Shown piece after piece: positions 29,601 through 38,384 of a stretch of DNA of 64,000 nt; the first letter of the stretch is position 1; every line of letters starts with the position of its first letter. Under the pieces are notes generated by a model, which did not search any database, was not told where the DNA came from, and saw nothing but the letters and a program-made list of their open reading frames with translations. Source of the DNA: Pseudooceanicola batsensis HTCC2597 (lineage in GTDB: Bacteria; Pseudomonadota; Alphaproteobacteria; Rhodobacterales; Rhodobacteraceae); contig NZ_CH724131.1 of NCBI RefSeq assembly GCF_000152725.1, forward strand, positions 27,009-91,008, in the 5' to 3' direction. The position numbers and the translations under genes are program-made.

Positions 29601-30893
29601 ATGCTCAAGGATCAGGATCGCATCTTCACCAATATCTACGGGATGCACGACCGTACCCTGCAAGGGGCGCGGGACCGCGGGCATTGGGACGGCACGGCGG
29701 ACATCATCAAGAAGGGCCGCGACTGGATCATCGACCAGATGAAGGCCAGCGGCCTGCGCGGCCGCGGCGGCGCGGGCTTTCCGACGGGTCTGAAATGGTC
29801 CTTCATGCCCAAGGAATCCGATGGGCGCCCGGCCTACCTGGTCGTCAACGCGGACGAATCCGAGCCCGGCACCTGCAAGGACCGGGAGATCATGCGCCAC
29901 GATCCGCACACGCTGATCGAGGGGTGCCTGATCGCGTCCTTCGCGATGAACGCCAACGCCTGCTACATCTACATCCGTGGCGAATACATCCGCGAGCGCG
30001 AGGCGCTGCAGGCCGCCATCGACGAGGCGTATGATGCGGGCCTGCTGGGGGCGAACGCCGCGAAATCCGGCTGGGACTTCGATCTCTACCTGCACCATGG
30101 CGCCGGGGCCTACATCTGCGGCGAGGAAACCGCGCTGCTCGAATCGCTCGAAGGCAAGAAGGGCATGCCCCGGATGAAGCCGCCGTTCCCGGCGGGCGCG
30201 GGCCTCTACGGGTGCCCCACCACGGTGAACAACGTCGAGAGCATCGCGGTCGTGCCCACCATCCTGCGGCGCGGGCCCGAGTGGTTCGCGGGTTTCGGGC
30301 GCGAGAACAACGCCGGCACCAAGCTCTTTGCCGTCTCGGGCCACGTCAACAACCCCTGCGTCGTCGAAGAGGCGATGTCGATCTCGTTCGAGGAGTTGAT
30401 CGAAAAGCATTGCGGCGGCATCCGCGGCGGTTGGGACAATCTCCTGGCCGTGATCCCCGGCGGATCGTCCGTGCCCTGCGTGCGGGGCGAGAAGATGAAG
30501 GACGCCATCATGGACTTCGACTACCTGCGGGGCGAACTGGGCTCGGGCCTGGGCACCGCGGCGGTCATCGTGATGGACAAGCAGACCGACATCATCAAGG
30601 CGATCTGGCGGCTGTCCAAGTTCTACAAGCACGAAAGCTGCGGCCAGTGCACGCCCTGTCGCGAAGGCACCGGCTGGATGATGCGCGTCATGGACCGGCT
30701 GGTGAAGGGCGAGGCGAGCGTGGAGGAGATCGACATGCTCTTCGACGTGACCAAGCAGGTCGAGGGCCACACGATCTGTGCGCTCGGCGATGCGGCGGCC
30801 TGGCCGATCCAGGGCCTGATCCGCAACTTCCGCGACGTGATCGAGGACCGGATCAAGCACAAGCGGGCCGCGACGGCCGTGGCGGCCGAGTGA
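29601..30893 (+). CDS. nuoF: NADH-quinone oxidoreductase subunit F (FMN, NADH-binding)
   Basis: This 430-residue subunit accepts hydride from NADH onto FMN and holds the N3 4Fe-4S cluster. The FMN/NADH segments are [30 protein letters not shown] and [19 protein letters not shown]. The cluster ligands are in [12 protein letters not shown] plus a later Cys in [12 protein letters not shown]. It starts 3 bp after the DUF5337-like gene with GGGTAGAG as ribosome site. Length and motifs are normal. Confidence 0.96.
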   Translation: MLKDQDRIFTNIYGMHDRTLQGARDRGHWDGTADIIKKGRDWIIDQMKASGLRGRGGAGFPTGLKWSFMPKESDGRPAYLVVNADESEPGTCKDREIMRHDPHTLIEGCLIASFAMNANACYIYIRGEYIREREALQAAIDEAYDAGLLGANAAKSGWDFDLYLHHGAGAYICGEETALLESLEGKKGMPRMKPPFPAGAGLYGCPTTVNNVESIAVVPTILRRGPEWFAGFGRENNAGTKLFAVSGHVNNPCVVEEAMSISFEELIEKHCGGIRGGWDNLLAVIPGGSSVPCVRGEKMKDAIMDFDYLRGELGSGLGTAAVIVMDKQTDIIKAIWRLSKFYKHESCGQCTPCREGTGWMMRVMDRLVKGEASVEEIDMLFDVTKQVEGHTICALGDAAAWPIQGLIRNFRDVIEDRIKHKRAATAVAAE

Positions 30894-30894
30894 C

Positions 30895-31377
30895 GTGACC
30901 CTGCGCCTGCCGCATATCCCCGCCGGACGCGCGCTGATCGGCGCGGCCCTCGTGGCCGCCCTGTCGGCCTGTTCCGCGCAATCCATCCGGCAGGACTGGA
31001 TGAACCGCGAATCCGGCTCGGTCGAGGTCTTCATCCCCGAGGGATCCTACAAGGTGGCCTTCCTGCCGCTCGCCTCGCCTCCGGGCCGGCAGGCGGAGGC
31101 CTGGGTCTTCGGGCCCGGCGTCTCTGCGCCCTTTACCATGTCGGACGGCGGCGTGCCGGGGCTGCGCGTCTCGCGGCTGGACGGCCAGGCAATGACGCGG
31201 GCCGACCACCAGGATGCGGTCGCGGCCGCCTCGGCGGGATGCTCGGACCGGCCCGGCTGGACCCCGTCCAAGGCCGCCGCCATCGCGCGCCCCGTCGCCC
31301 GCGAGGATGCGACGCGCTATTACGGCACCGGCTATCTGACCGGCGGCGCCTGGGTGCTTCTGGGGGTCTGCAAATGA
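30895..31377 (+). CDS. Putative lipoprotein between nuoF and nuoG
   Basis: This 160-residue protein has an N-terminal signal with lipobox AALSAC (Cys26), so an envelope location is expected. The mature part includes SGSVEVFIPEGSYKVAFLPL and a C-terminal GYLTGGAWVLLGVCK with paired-cysteine potential. Start is a GTG one base after the nuoF stop. The stop overlaps a short ORF (ATGA). I recognise no family. It is one of four lipoproteins in this operon, and a periplasmic or outer-leaflet job next to complex I is inference. Confidence 0.7.
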   Translation: MTLRLPHIPAGRALIGAALVAALSACSAQSIRQDWMNRESGSVEVFIPEGSYKVAFLPLASPPGRQAEAWVFGPGVSAPFTMSDGGVPGLRVSRLDGQAMTRADHQDAVAAASAGCSDRPGWTPSKAAAIARPVAREDATRYYGTGYLTGGAWVLLGVCK

Positions 31378-31520
31378 GGCGGCCGACGGGATCCGGCATC
31401 GGATTGCCGCGCCACGAGGCGGCCGCCCCCGGCGGCTCTCGCGCGGGCAGGGGCTTCCGGGCCTGCAAGGGGAAACAGGCGACCGGCCGGGTCGCGCAGC
31501 AATTCGGAGCGGCGGCATGA
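31374..31520 (+). CDS. Possible 48-residue ORF between two lipoprotein genes
   Basis: This short frame begins with an ATG overlapping the preceding stop (ATGA) and ends in a TGA that overlaps the next start (ATGA). These are the same junctions used by real genes here. The product is basic and Gly/Ala-rich (MRRPTGSGIGLPRHEAAAP and so on) with no family. Junctions at both ends argue for translation; the composition argues against a folded protein. It could be a coupling relay that lets ribosomes reach the next gene. Confidence 0.35.
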   Translation: MRRPTGSGIGLPRHEAAAPGGSRAGRGFRACKGKQATGRVAQQFGAAA

Positions 31521-31873
31521 CGCGAATCCTCATCCTGGCGCTCGTCGCCGTCACGGCTCTCTCGGCCTGTTCCCGCCAGGGCGGCGGCCGGAATCTCCTG
31601 GGCAACCGGGTCGAGTTCGACGGCCAGTATTTCCGCACGCGGGTAAGCAGCGACCGCGAAAATCGCGCCGCCTTCGTGGTCACGGTCCGCGACCCGGGCC
31701 GGTCGCTCGTCGGTGCGCGCGAGGCGGCCCGGCACAAGGCCAACGAGTACTGCATCCGTCAGTACGGCCTGTCCGACATCGAGTGGGACATCTCGCCAGA
31801 TGCCGAGGACGCGGCGCTGCCGATCATCGACCGCGAACTGGTTCTGAGCGGGGTGTGCGAAGGATGGCGGTGA
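31517..31873 (+). CDS. Putative lipoprotein, nuo-operon accessory
   Basis: This 118-residue protein has a signal peptide with lipobox TALSAC (Cys at about 18). A mature domain includes VEFDGQYFRTRVSSDRENRAAFVV and AARHKANEYCIRQYG and ends GVCEGW. The layout (a short strand, VxVRD, then an Ala-rich helix before a YG or FG) resembles the lipoprotein downstream of nuoG at 34635, so the two may be distant paralogues. It starts in an ATGA overlap with the preceding short frame. Function is unknown. Confidence 0.7.
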   Translation: MTRILILALVAVTALSACSRQGGGRNLLGNRVEFDGQYFRTRVSSDRENRAAFVVTVRDPGRSLVGAREAARHKANEYCIRQYGLSDIEWDISPDAEDAALPIIDRELVLSGVCEGWR

Positions 31874-32010
31874 GGTCCGCATATCGCCTGGCCGAGCCGG
31901 ATCAGGGCCGGCTCGTCGCGTCGCCCGACGCCACGCGCAGCCGCGCGAAGCGGGCGGGCAGGCGTATGCCGGACGGGGTGCAGCACGTTTTCCGGGCGGT
32001 CGCGGAATGA
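31864..32010 (+). CDS. Possible 48-residue ORF overlapping the lipoprotein end
   Basis: The ATG at 31864 overlaps the preceding gene by 10 bp and is preceded by GAAGG. The product (MAVRSAYRLAEPDQGRLVA and so on) is basic and unlike known proteins. It may be translated as a short leader before the paired hairpins at 32072-32113, but evidence is thin. Confidence 0.25.
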   Translation: MAVRSAYRLAEPDQGRLVASPDATRSRAKRAGRRMPDGVQHVFRAVAE

Positions 32011-32071
32011 GCGGATTGTCCCCGATAACAGTGACTTGCGGCCCACGTTATTGCATATCGGACGGGGCAAC

Positions 32072-32113
32072 CCCCATCTGCGCAGCAGATGGGGCGGCCC
32101 GGTCGGCCGCCCC
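32072..32113 (+). promoter_or_regulatory. Two mutually exclusive hairpins upstream of the DUF5333 gene and nuoG
   Basis: Hairpin 1 pairs CCCCATCTGC with GCAGATGGGG (32072-32094, 3-nt loop). Hairpin 2 pairs GGGGCGGCC with GGCCGCCCC (32091-32113, 5-nt loop). The GGGG at 32091-32094 belongs to both stems, so they cannot form together. The second ends about 12 nt before the AAGGGAG ribosome site of the next gene. No T-run follows. Confidence 0.55.
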
Positions 32114-32137
32114 GCGCTGCAAGCAAGGGAGATCCGC

Positions 32138-32530
32138 ATGCGCATGACGCTCAGCATCCTCGTCCTGGCCCTGACCGCCACCACGGCGGCGGCCAAGACA
32201 CCCATCCGGGATGTCCCGGAACTCGACAATCCGATGTTCTCGGTCGCGATGGCGATCGAGATCAGCGACAAGTGCGACGATATCAGCCCCCGCACGGTCA
32301 AGGGCCTCGCCTTCCTGTGGGAACTGGCCGACAGGGCCCGCGACATGGGCTATACCAGGGCCGAGATCGACGCCTATCGCAAGAGCGATGCGGAAAAGGC
32401 CCGGATGCGCGCAAAAGGGGAAGCCTACATGCGCCAGAAGGGGCTGGATCCGCAGGAGACCGCGGATTTGTGCAAGCTTGGCCAGATGGAAATGGCCGCG
32501 AACAGCCAGATCGGGGCCTTCCTGAGGTAG
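32138..32530 (+). CDS. Exported small protein, DUF5333-like
   Basis: This 130-residue protein has a cleavable signal peptide (LSILVLALTATTAAAKT, no lipobox). The mature part has VAMAIEISDKCDDISPRTVKGLAFLWELADRARDMGY and ARMRAKGEAYMRQKGLDPQETADLCKLGQ, with two cysteines likely to pair. I associate this pattern with DUF5333 of Rhodobacterales, function unknown. Start is the first ATG after AAGGGAG; a second ATG lies two codons later. It precedes nuoG by 83 bp, behind the alternative-hairpin leader. Confidence 0.78.
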   Translation: MRMTLSILVLALTATTAAAKTPIRDVPELDNPMFSVAMAIEISDKCDDISPRTVKGLAFLWELADRARDMGYTRAEIDAYRKSDAEKARMRAKGEAYMRQKGLDPQETADLCKLGQMEMAANSQIGAFLR

Positions 32531-32613
32531 ACACGCGCGGCCCCGCGGCCGCATCCGGACATAAGCCCGGCCGACGGACAGGCCGGGCAGAGACGAAAGC
32601 AAAGTGAGAGACC

Positions 32614-34638
32614 ATGTCTGACCTGCGCAAGATCATCATCGACGACCAAGAGGTCGAGGTCGATCCCAAGCTCACCCTGATCCAGGCCTGCGAGCAGGTG
32701 GGCATCGAGGTGCCGCGCTTCTGCTATCACGAAAGGCTTTCGATCGCCGGCAACTGCCGGATGTGCCTAGTCGAGGTGGTGGGCGGCCCGCCCAAGCCCG
32801 CCGCCTCCTGCGCGATGCAGGTCAAGGATCTGCGGCCCGGGCCGGAAGGCGCGCCGCCGGTGATCCGCACCAATTCGCCGATGGTCAAGAAGGCCCGCGA
32901 GGGGGTGATGGAGTTCCTGCTCATCAACCACCCGCTGGACTGCCCGATCTGCGACCAGGGCGGCGAATGCGACCTGCAGGATCAGGCCATGGCCTATGGC
33001 GTCGATTTCTCGCGTTATCGCGAACCCAAGCGCGCCGTGGACGACCTGAACCTCGGCCCGCTGGTCGAGACGCACATGACGCGCTGCATCTCCTGCACCC
33101 GCTGCGTCCGCTTCACCACCGAGGTCGCGGGCATCCACCAGATGGGCCAGACCGGCCGCGGCGAGGATGCCGAGATCACCTCCTACCTGAACCAGACGCT
33201 GGAATCCGAGCTTCAGGGCAACATCATCGACCTCTGCCCGGTCGGTGCACTGGTCTCCAAGCCCTACGCCTTTACCGCCCGCCCGTGGGAGCTGACCAAG
33301 ACCGAGACCATCGACGTTATGGATGCGCTCGGCTCGTCGATCCGGGTGGACACCAAGGGGCGCGAGGTCATGCGCATCCTGCCGCGCAACCATGACGGCG
33401 TGAACGAGGAATGGATCTCGGACAAGACGCGCTTTGTCTGGGACGGGCTGCGCCGCCAGCGGCTCGACCGGCCCTATGTCCGCGAGAACGGCAAGCTGCG
33501 CCCCGCCACCTGGCCCGAGGCGCTGACCAGGGCGGCCGAGGCGATCAAGGGCAAGAAAGTCGCGGGCCTGATCGGGGATCTCGTCCCCGTGGAGGCGGCC
33601 TTCGCGTTGAAACAGATGGTCGAGGGCCTGGGCGGTTCGGTGGAATGTCGCACCGATGGCGCGAAACTGCCCGCCGGCAACCGCTCGGCCTATGTCGGCA
33701 CGGCGACCATCGAAGACATCGACACGGCCAACGGCATCCTGCTGATCGGCTGCAATCCCCGTGCCGAGGCCCCGGTGCTGAACGCCCGCATCCGCAAGGC
33801 CTGGATCAACGGCGCGACCGTGGGCGTGATCGGCGAAGACGTCGATCTGACCTTCGACACGCATCATTTCGGATCCGACCGCGCGGCCCTCGCCGAGCAC
33901 GTCAAGACCGCCAGGTCCGAACCCGTGGGTGAGGACGAGCGCGGCATCGTGATCGTGGGGCAGGGCGCCCTGCGCGAGGCCGATGGCGAGGCCGTGCTGG
34001 CCGCCGCCATGGAGATCGCCGAGGCCCGCAAGGCAAAGCTGCTGATCCTGCACACCGCCGCCAGCCGCGTCGGGGCCATGGACATCGGCGCAGTCACCGA
34101 GGGCGGCATCTCGGCCGCCATCGACGGGGCCGAGGTGATCTACAACCTCGGCGCGGACGAGGTCGAAATCGGAGAGGGCGCCTTTGTCATCTACCAGGGC
34201 TCGCACGGGGACCGGGGCGCACACCGTGCCGACGTGATCCTGCCGAGCGCGGCCTATACCGAGGAAAACGGCCTTTTCGTCAACACCGAGGGCCGTCCGC
34301 AGCTGGCGCTGCGCGCCGGTTTCGCGCCGGGCGAGGCCAAGGAGAACTGGGCCATCCTGCGCGCGCTCAGCGCCGAGATCGGAGAGGCACTGCCCTTCGA
34401 CAGCATGGCGCAGCTGCGCAAGGCGCTGATCGAGGCCGTGCCGCATCTGAAGAAGATCGACCAGGTGCCGGAGAACGACTGGACCGCGCTGCCCGGGGGC
34501 GAGCTGGGCGACGCGACCTTCGTGAACGCCGTGAAGGACCATTATCTCACCAACCCGATCGCACGCGCGTCGGAAATCATGGCGGAACTGTCGTCGAACG
34601 CCGCGTCACGCGTCCCGCCCCGGGTCGCGGCCGAGTGA
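32614..34638 (+). CDS. nuoG: NADH-quinone oxidoreductase subunit G
   Basis: This 674-residue peripheral-arm subunit carries several iron-sulfur clusters. N-terminal 2Fe-2S ligands are in [17 protein letters not shown]. The His-plus-3-Cys 4Fe-4S cluster is at [16 protein letters not shown], and a further cluster set is at [10 protein letters not shown] with a later Cys in LCPVGAL. The rest is a shortened molybdopterin-oxidoreductase-like domain, as in Paracoccus NuoG. Length is normal for alphaproteobacteria. The stop overlaps a GTG-started lipoprotein gene. Confidence 0.96.
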   Translation: MSDLRKIIIDDQEVEVDPKLTLIQACEQVGIEVPRFCYHERLSIAGNCRMCLVEVVGGPPKPAASCAMQVKDLRPGPEGAPPVIRTNSPMVKKAREGVMEFLLINHPLDCPICDQGGECDLQDQAMAYGVDFSRYREPKRAVDDLNLGPLVETHMTRCISCTRCVRFTTEVAGIHQMGQTGRGEDAEITSYLNQTLESELQGNIIDLCPVGALVSKPYAFTARPWELTKTETIDVMDALGSSIRVDTKGREVMRILPRNHDGVNEEWISDKTRFVWDGLRRQRLDRPYVRENGKLRPATWPEALTRAAEAIKGKKVAGLIGDLVPVEAAFALKQMVEGLGGSVECRTDGAKLPAGNRSAYVGTATIEDIDTANGILLIGCNPRAEAPVLNARIRKAWINGATVGVIGEDVDLTFDTHHFGSDRAALAEHVKTARSEPVGEDERGIVIVGQGALREADGEAVLAAAMEIAEARKAKLLILHTAASRVGAMDIGAVTEGGISAAIDGAEVIYNLGADEVEIGEGAFVIYQGSHGDRGAHRADVILPSAAYTEENGLFVNTEGRPQLALRAGFAPGEAKENWAILRALSAEIGEALPFDSMAQLRKALIEAVPHLKKIDQVPENDWTALPGGELGDATFVNAVKDHYLTNPIARASEIMAELSSNAASRVPPRVAAE

Positions 34639-35045
34639 TCCGGTTCGCCCTCATAACCGTGGCCGGCCTGTCGGCCGCCTGCACCGCGCAGGACGAGGTG
34701 TCGCGCGCGGCCTTGGCCCGCGCGCCCGCGCCAGCCGGTGCGTCCTATGAGGGGATCGAGACGCGGCTTCTCGACAACGATCTGGTGGCCTTTCACGTCA
34801 AGATGCGCGGTGCGCGCGGCGCGCAGGACGTCACCGATTACGCCGAATGCGCCGCCGCGCAGTACACGCTGATCCGCGGCTTCGGATTCGCGCGGCATTT
34901 GCGCACAAAAACTGCCGAAGTCTCTGGCCTCTGGCAGGCGGATGCGATTTATACCATCTCGGCGGCCATCCCCGCCGGACTGCGCACGATCGACGCCGAA
35001 GTGACCGTCGAGAACTGCAAGAGCAACGGAATACCCACGGTGTGA
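34635..35045 (+). CDS. Putative lipoprotein between nuoG and nuoH
   Basis: This 136-residue protein begins with a short signal, [15 protein letters not shown], that ends in a lipobox (Cys about 16). The mature domain contains [45 protein letters not shown] and a late cysteine. It starts with a GTG in a GTGA overlap with nuoG and ends 6 bp before nuoH. Shape and spacing of segments recall the 31517 lipoprotein. No known family is recognised. Confidence 0.75.
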   Translation: MIRFALITVAGLSAACTAQDEVSRAALARAPAPAGASYEGIETRLLDNDLVAFHVKMRGARGAQDVTDYAECAAAQYTLIRGFGFARHLRTKTAEVSGLWQADAIYTISAAIPAGLRTIDAEVTVENCKSNGIPTV

Positions 35046-35051
35046 GGACCT

Positions 35052-36086
35052 ATGGCTGACTTCTTTACCACTCACCCCCTCGGCATCCTCCTCCTGACAC
35101 TGGGTCAGGTCCTGCTGCTGGTTGTCCCCCTGCTGGTCGCGCTGGCCTTCCTGCTGTACGCGGACCGCAAGATCTGGGCCGCGGTGCAGCTGCGCAAGGG
35201 GCCGAACGTGGTGGGGGCCTTCGGCCTGCTCCAGTCCTTCGCCGATTTCGGCAAGTACATCACCAAGGAGGTGGTGATCCCCGCCGGCGCCGACAAGTTC
35301 GTCTTTCTTCTGGCGCCGCTTCTGTCCTTCGTGCTGGCGCTGGTCGCCTGGGCAGTGATCCCGTTCAACGACGGATGGGTGCTGTCGGACATCAACGTGG
35401 CGCTGCTTTATGTCTTCGCCGTCTCCTCGCTCGAGGTCTACGGCGTGATCATGGGGGGCTGGGCCTCGAACTCGAAATATCCGTTCCTCGGCTCGCTTCG
35501 TTCGGCCGCGCAGATGATCTCCTACGAGGTGTCGATCGGCCTGATCATCATCGGCGTCATCATCTCGACCGGGTCGATGAACTTCGGCGCCATCGTGGCG
35601 GCGCAGGACGGCGATTACGGGCTGTTCAGCTGGTACTGGCTGCCGCATTTCCCGATGCTCTTCCTTTTCCTCATCTCGGCCATGGCCGAGACGAACCGCC
35701 CGCCCTTCGACCTGCCGGAGGCGGAATCCGAACTGGTGGCGGGATACCAGGTGGAATATTCCTCGACGCCCTTCCTGCTCTTCATGATCGGCGAATACTT
35801 TGCCATCGTGCTGATGTGCGCCCTGGCCTCGCTGCTTTTCCTCGGAGGCTGGCTGTCGCCGGTCCCGTTCCTGCCGGACGGCATCCTGTGGTTCATTCTC
35901 AAGATGTTGCTGGTGTTCTTCGTCTTTGCACTGACCAAGGCCGTGGTCCCGCGCTTCCGCTACGATCAGCTGATGCGCATCGGCTGGAAGGTCTTCCTGC
36001 CCCTGTCGCTGGCATGGGTGGTGATCGTCGCCTTCCTCGCGAAATTCGAACTTTTTGGCGGGGCCTATGCCCGCTGGATGATGTGA
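35052..36086 (+). CDS. nuoH: NADH-quinone oxidoreductase subunit H
   Basis: This 344-residue membrane subunit links the peripheral and membrane arms and shapes the quinone entry tunnel. It has about eight transmembrane helices. The conserved cytoplasmic loop is seen as [20 protein letters not shown] near residue 35, then [17 protein letters not shown] and the glutamate-rich [26 protein letters not shown]. Length is typical. It follows the lipoprotein after 6 bp and precedes the AT-rich small ORF by 7 bp. Confidence 0.96.
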   Translation: MADFFTTHPLGILLLTLGQVLLLVVPLLVALAFLLYADRKIWAAVQLRKGPNVVGAFGLLQSFADFGKYITKEVVIPAGADKFVFLLAPLLSFVLALVAWAVIPFNDGWVLSDINVALLYVFAVSSLEVYGVIMGGWASNSKYPFLGSLRSAAQMISYEVSIGLIIIGVIISTGSMNFGAIVAAQDGDYGLFSWYWLPHFPMLFLFLISAMAETNRPPFDLPEAESELVAGYQVEYSSTPFLLFMIGEYFAIVLMCALASLLFLGGWLSPVPFLPDGILWFILKMLLVFFVFALTKAVVPRFRYDQLMRIGWKVFLPLSLAWVVIVAFLAKFELFGGAYARWMM

Positions 36087-36093
36087 GGGTGGC

Positions 36094-36288
36094 ATGTCGG
36101 CGTTGAAAGAATTCTCGGTATCTTACGATTACCTCCGCGAACGCGAAAAATATGCGTTTCTCAACGCGGTCTTAAAAAACCTGGGTGTTCTGGGCCAGCG
36201 AACGGAAGATGGTACGGACTTGGACGAAACCGACTTGGATGAGGCCATAAAGGAATTCTTCGACAATTTTCGCGAGGACGACGAATGA
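36094..36288 (+). CDS. Acidic 64-residue protein of atypical composition between nuoH and nuoI
   Basis: This small soluble protein reads [19 protein letters not shown] at the start and ends in an acidic DDE tail. It is strongly acidic and predicted helical. Its DNA is clearly more AT-rich than the surroundings, using codons such as TTA, ATA, AAA and GAA that neighbouring genes avoid. The nuoI start overlaps its stop (ATGA), and it begins 7 bp after nuoH, so it is tightly built in. No family is recognised. It could be a recent insert or a gene under unusual codon selection. Confidence 0.7.
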   Translation: MSALKEFSVSYDYLREREKYAFLNAVLKNLGVLGQRTEDGTDLDETDLDEAIKEFFDNFREDDE

Positions 36289-36779
36289 CCCAGATCGACT
36301 ATACCCGCGCCGCCAAGTACTTCCTGCTCTGGGATGTCTGGCAGGGGTTCAAGATGGGGTTGAAGTACTTCTTCAAGCCCAAGGCCACCGTGAACTACCC
36401 GCATGAGAAGGGTCCGCTCAGCCCCCGCTTCCGCGGCGAACACGCCCTGCGCCGCTATCCCAACGGCGAGGAACGCTGCATCGCCTGCAAGCTCTGCGAG
36501 GCGATCTGCCCGGCGCAGGCCATCACCATCGACGCCGAACCGCGCGAGGACGGCTCGCGCCGGACCACGCGTTACGACATCGACATGACGAAATGCATCT
36601 ACTGCGGCTTCTGCCAGGAAGCCTGCCCGGTGGATGCGATCGTCGAAGGCCCGAACTTCGAATTCGCCACCGAGACGCGCGAGGAACTCTACTACGACAA
36701 GGCCAAGCTGCTCGCCAACGGCGAACGCTGGGAGGCCGAGATCGCCCGCAACCTCGAAATCGACGCGCCCTACCGCTAA
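36285..36779 (+). CDS. nuoI: NADH-quinone oxidoreductase subunit I (two 4Fe-4S clusters)
   Basis: This 164-residue TYKY-type subunit holds clusters N6a and N6b in two ferredoxin motifs, [16 protein letters not shown] near residue 65 and [16 protein letters not shown] near residue 105. An amphipathic N-terminal helix lies along the membrane. It passes electrons from NuoG to NuoB. The ATG overlaps the stop of the small acidic gene (ATGA). Length and ligands are complete. Confidence 0.96.
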   Translation: MTQIDYTRAAKYFLLWDVWQGFKMGLKYFFKPKATVNYPHEKGPLSPRFRGEHALRRYPNGEERCIACKLCEAICPAQAITIDAEPREDGSRRTTRYDIDMTKCIYCGFCQEACPVDAIVEGPNFEFATETREELYYDKAKLLANGERWEAEIARNLEIDAPYR

Positions 36780-36795
36780 GGATAGAACCGACCCC

Positions 36796-36978
36796 ATGTC
36801 GCACGCCCCGCAATCCGGCACCCCGATGGAGACCCGCTCCGTCCGCAGCCATCTGCAGAGCATTGCAGCTGGCCGTGCCGTGGTATCGCGGGTCCTGATC
36901 GGCGAGGGGCATTCGGCCTTCCGCACTGCAATCGGACGGCCCGGCGTGGCCGTCGAGACGCGGGAGGTGCCCGCATGA
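36796..36978 (+). CDS. Hypothetical 60-residue protein between nuoI and the CMD-like gene
   Basis: The frame starts 16 bp after nuoI and its stop overlaps the next start (ATGA). The product, MSHAPQSGTPMETRSVRSHLQ onward, is soluble and carries one hydrophobic stretch (AAGRAVVSRVLIGEG). Codon use is normal for the region. No family is recognised and translation is supported mainly by the junction. The ATG at 36796 lacks a strong ribosome site. Confidence 0.45.
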   Translation: MSHAPQSGTPMETRSVRSHLQSIAAGRAVVSRVLIGEGHSAFRTAIGRPGVAVETREVPA

Positions 36979-37397
36979 GCGACGCCAAGTCCCCGTTCGA
37001 ACTGATGATGCAGCAGGCGCAGGAGATGGCCAAGGCCATGAACCCCGCGCTCGAGACCTTCACGCCCAAGGGGTTCGACAGCCTCTGGCCGACCATGCCC
37101 AAGGAATGGATGGAAATGGCCTTCGGCAACGCCTTCAACCGCGAAGGTCTGGATGCCAAGACGCGCCTGTTCCTGACGCTGGCCGGCCTGACCATGCAGG
37201 GCGCGCAGGCCGAGGCGCAGATCCGCATGACCGTGCGCCACCTGCTCGAAGCCGGGGCGACGAAACAGGAAATCGGTGAATGCATCGCCCAGATGTCGAT
37301 GTTCGCCGGACTGCCCGCCATGACCCGGGCGGGGGAAATCGCGAACGACGTGGTCAAGAGCCACGAGGACGCGAAGAAGCAAGGGGACGAGGAATGA
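36975..37397 (+). CDS. Carboxymuconolactone decarboxylase (AhpD-like) family protein
   Basis: This 140-residue, all-helical protein resembles the CMD family: [61 protein letters not shown]. The AhpD CxxC pair is missing; only the Cys in GEC is present. Peroxidase activity of the AhpD type is therefore unlikely. It starts in an ATGA overlap and its own stop overlaps nuoJ (ATGA), so expression with complex I is expected. Role is unknown. Confidence 0.85.
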   Translation: MSDAKSPFELMMQQAQEMAKAMNPALETFTPKGFDSLWPTMPKEWMEMAFGNAFNREGLDAKTRLFLTLAGLTMQGAQAEAQIRMTVRHLLEAGATKQEIGECIAQMSMFAGLPAMTRAGEIANDVVKSHEDAKKQGDEE

Positions 37398-37999
37398 CCG
37401 CTGCCGCACTGGCCTTTTACCTGTTCGCATTTTCGACGCTCGCCGGCGGGCTCTTTACCGTCATCGCGCGCAACCCGGTGCATTCGGTGCTCTGGCTGAT
37501 CCTGGCCTTCCTGTCCTCGGCCGGGCTCTTCGTGCTGCTGGGGGCGGAATTCGTCGCGATGCTGCTGATCATCGTCTATGTCGGCGCGGTGGCGGTGCTC
37601 TTCCTCTTCGTGGTGATGATGCTCGACATCGACTTTGCCGCGCTCAAGGCGGAGATGGCGAAATACATGCCGCTGGCCCTGCTGATCGGGGTCATCCTGC
37701 TGATGCAGTTCGGCCTGGCCTACGGCTCGTGGGAGGCGTCGGACATGGCCGCCTCGAACCGCCTTGCCGCCATGCCCGAGGGCGAGAACACCGCCGGGCT
37801 GGGGCTGCTGATCTACGACCAGTACTTCCTGCTCTTCCAGCTGGCCGGGCTGATCCTGCTGGTGGCCATGATAGGCGCCATCGTCCTGACCCTGCGCCAC
37901 CGCACCGACATCAAGCGCCAGAACGTCCTGGCCCAGATGTGGCGCGACCCGGCCAAGTCGATGGAGCTCAAGGACGTGAAGCCGGGGCAGGGGCTCTGA
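37394..37999 (+). CDS. nuoJ: NADH-quinone oxidoreductase subunit J
   Basis: This 201-residue membrane subunit has five transmembrane helices. The third helix holds the conserved glutamate and pi-bulge region [30 protein letters not shown]. It belongs to the E-channel that couples quinone chemistry to proton pumping. The C-terminus is a cytoplasmic tail with [15 protein letters not shown]. The ATG overlaps the CMD-like stop (ATGA). A 75-bp gap separates it from nuoK. Confidence 0.95.
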   Translation: MTAAALAFYLFAFSTLAGGLFTVIARNPVHSVLWLILAFLSSAGLFVLLGAEFVAMLLIIVYVGAVAVLFLFVVMMLDIDFAALKAEMAKYMPLALLIGVILLMQFGLAYGSWEASDMAASNRLAAMPEGENTAGLGLLIYDQYFLLFQLAGLILLVAMIGAIVLTLRHRTDIKRQNVLAQMWRDPAKSMELKDVKPGQGL

Positions 38000-38074
38000 G
38001 GCCCGCCAGGGGCGAATGAAACACCGGCGCCGTCAGGCTGCCGCGAAAGACCGGGACGCAAAGGACCGATGGAC

Positions 38075-38380
38075 ATGATTGGGATCGAACATTACCTGAC
38101 GGTGGCCGCCGCGCTATTCGTCATCGGCATCTTCGGGCTCTTCCTGAACCGGAAGAACGTGATCATCCTGCTGATGAGCATCGAGCTGATGCTGCTGGCG
38201 GTGAACATCAACCTCGTCGCCTTCTCGTCCTTCCTCGGCGATCTCGCCGGACAGGTCTTCACCCTGTTCGTGCTGACGGTGGCCGCCGCCGAGGCCGCCA
38301 TCGGCCTGGCGATCCTCGTCTGCTTCTTCCGCAACCGCGGCACGATCGCGGTCGAAGACATCAACGTGATGAAAGGCTGA
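38075..38380 (+). CDS. nuoK: NADH-quinone oxidoreductase subunit K
   Basis: This 101-residue membrane subunit has three helices. The conserved glutamates lie in [15 protein letters not shown] and [15 protein letters not shown]. Start choice: an ATG two codons earlier (38069) is only three bases from the AAAGGA ribosome site, whereas the ATG at 38075 is nine bases away. The 101-residue product MIGIEHYL matches the length and start of Paracoccus NuoK. It stands 4 bp before nuoL. Confidence 0.95.
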   Translation: MIGIEHYLTVAAALFVIGIFGLFLNRKNVIILLMSIELMLLAVNINLVAFSSFLGDLAGQVFTLFVLTVAAAEAAIGLAILVCFFRNRGTIAVEDINVMKG

Positions 38381-38384
38381 CCCC

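Noticed and set aside
32767..34542. Minus-strand open frame of 591 codons across nuoG
   Set aside because: It is antisense of nuoG, whose iron-sulfur motifs are intact, and has no ribosome site or family.
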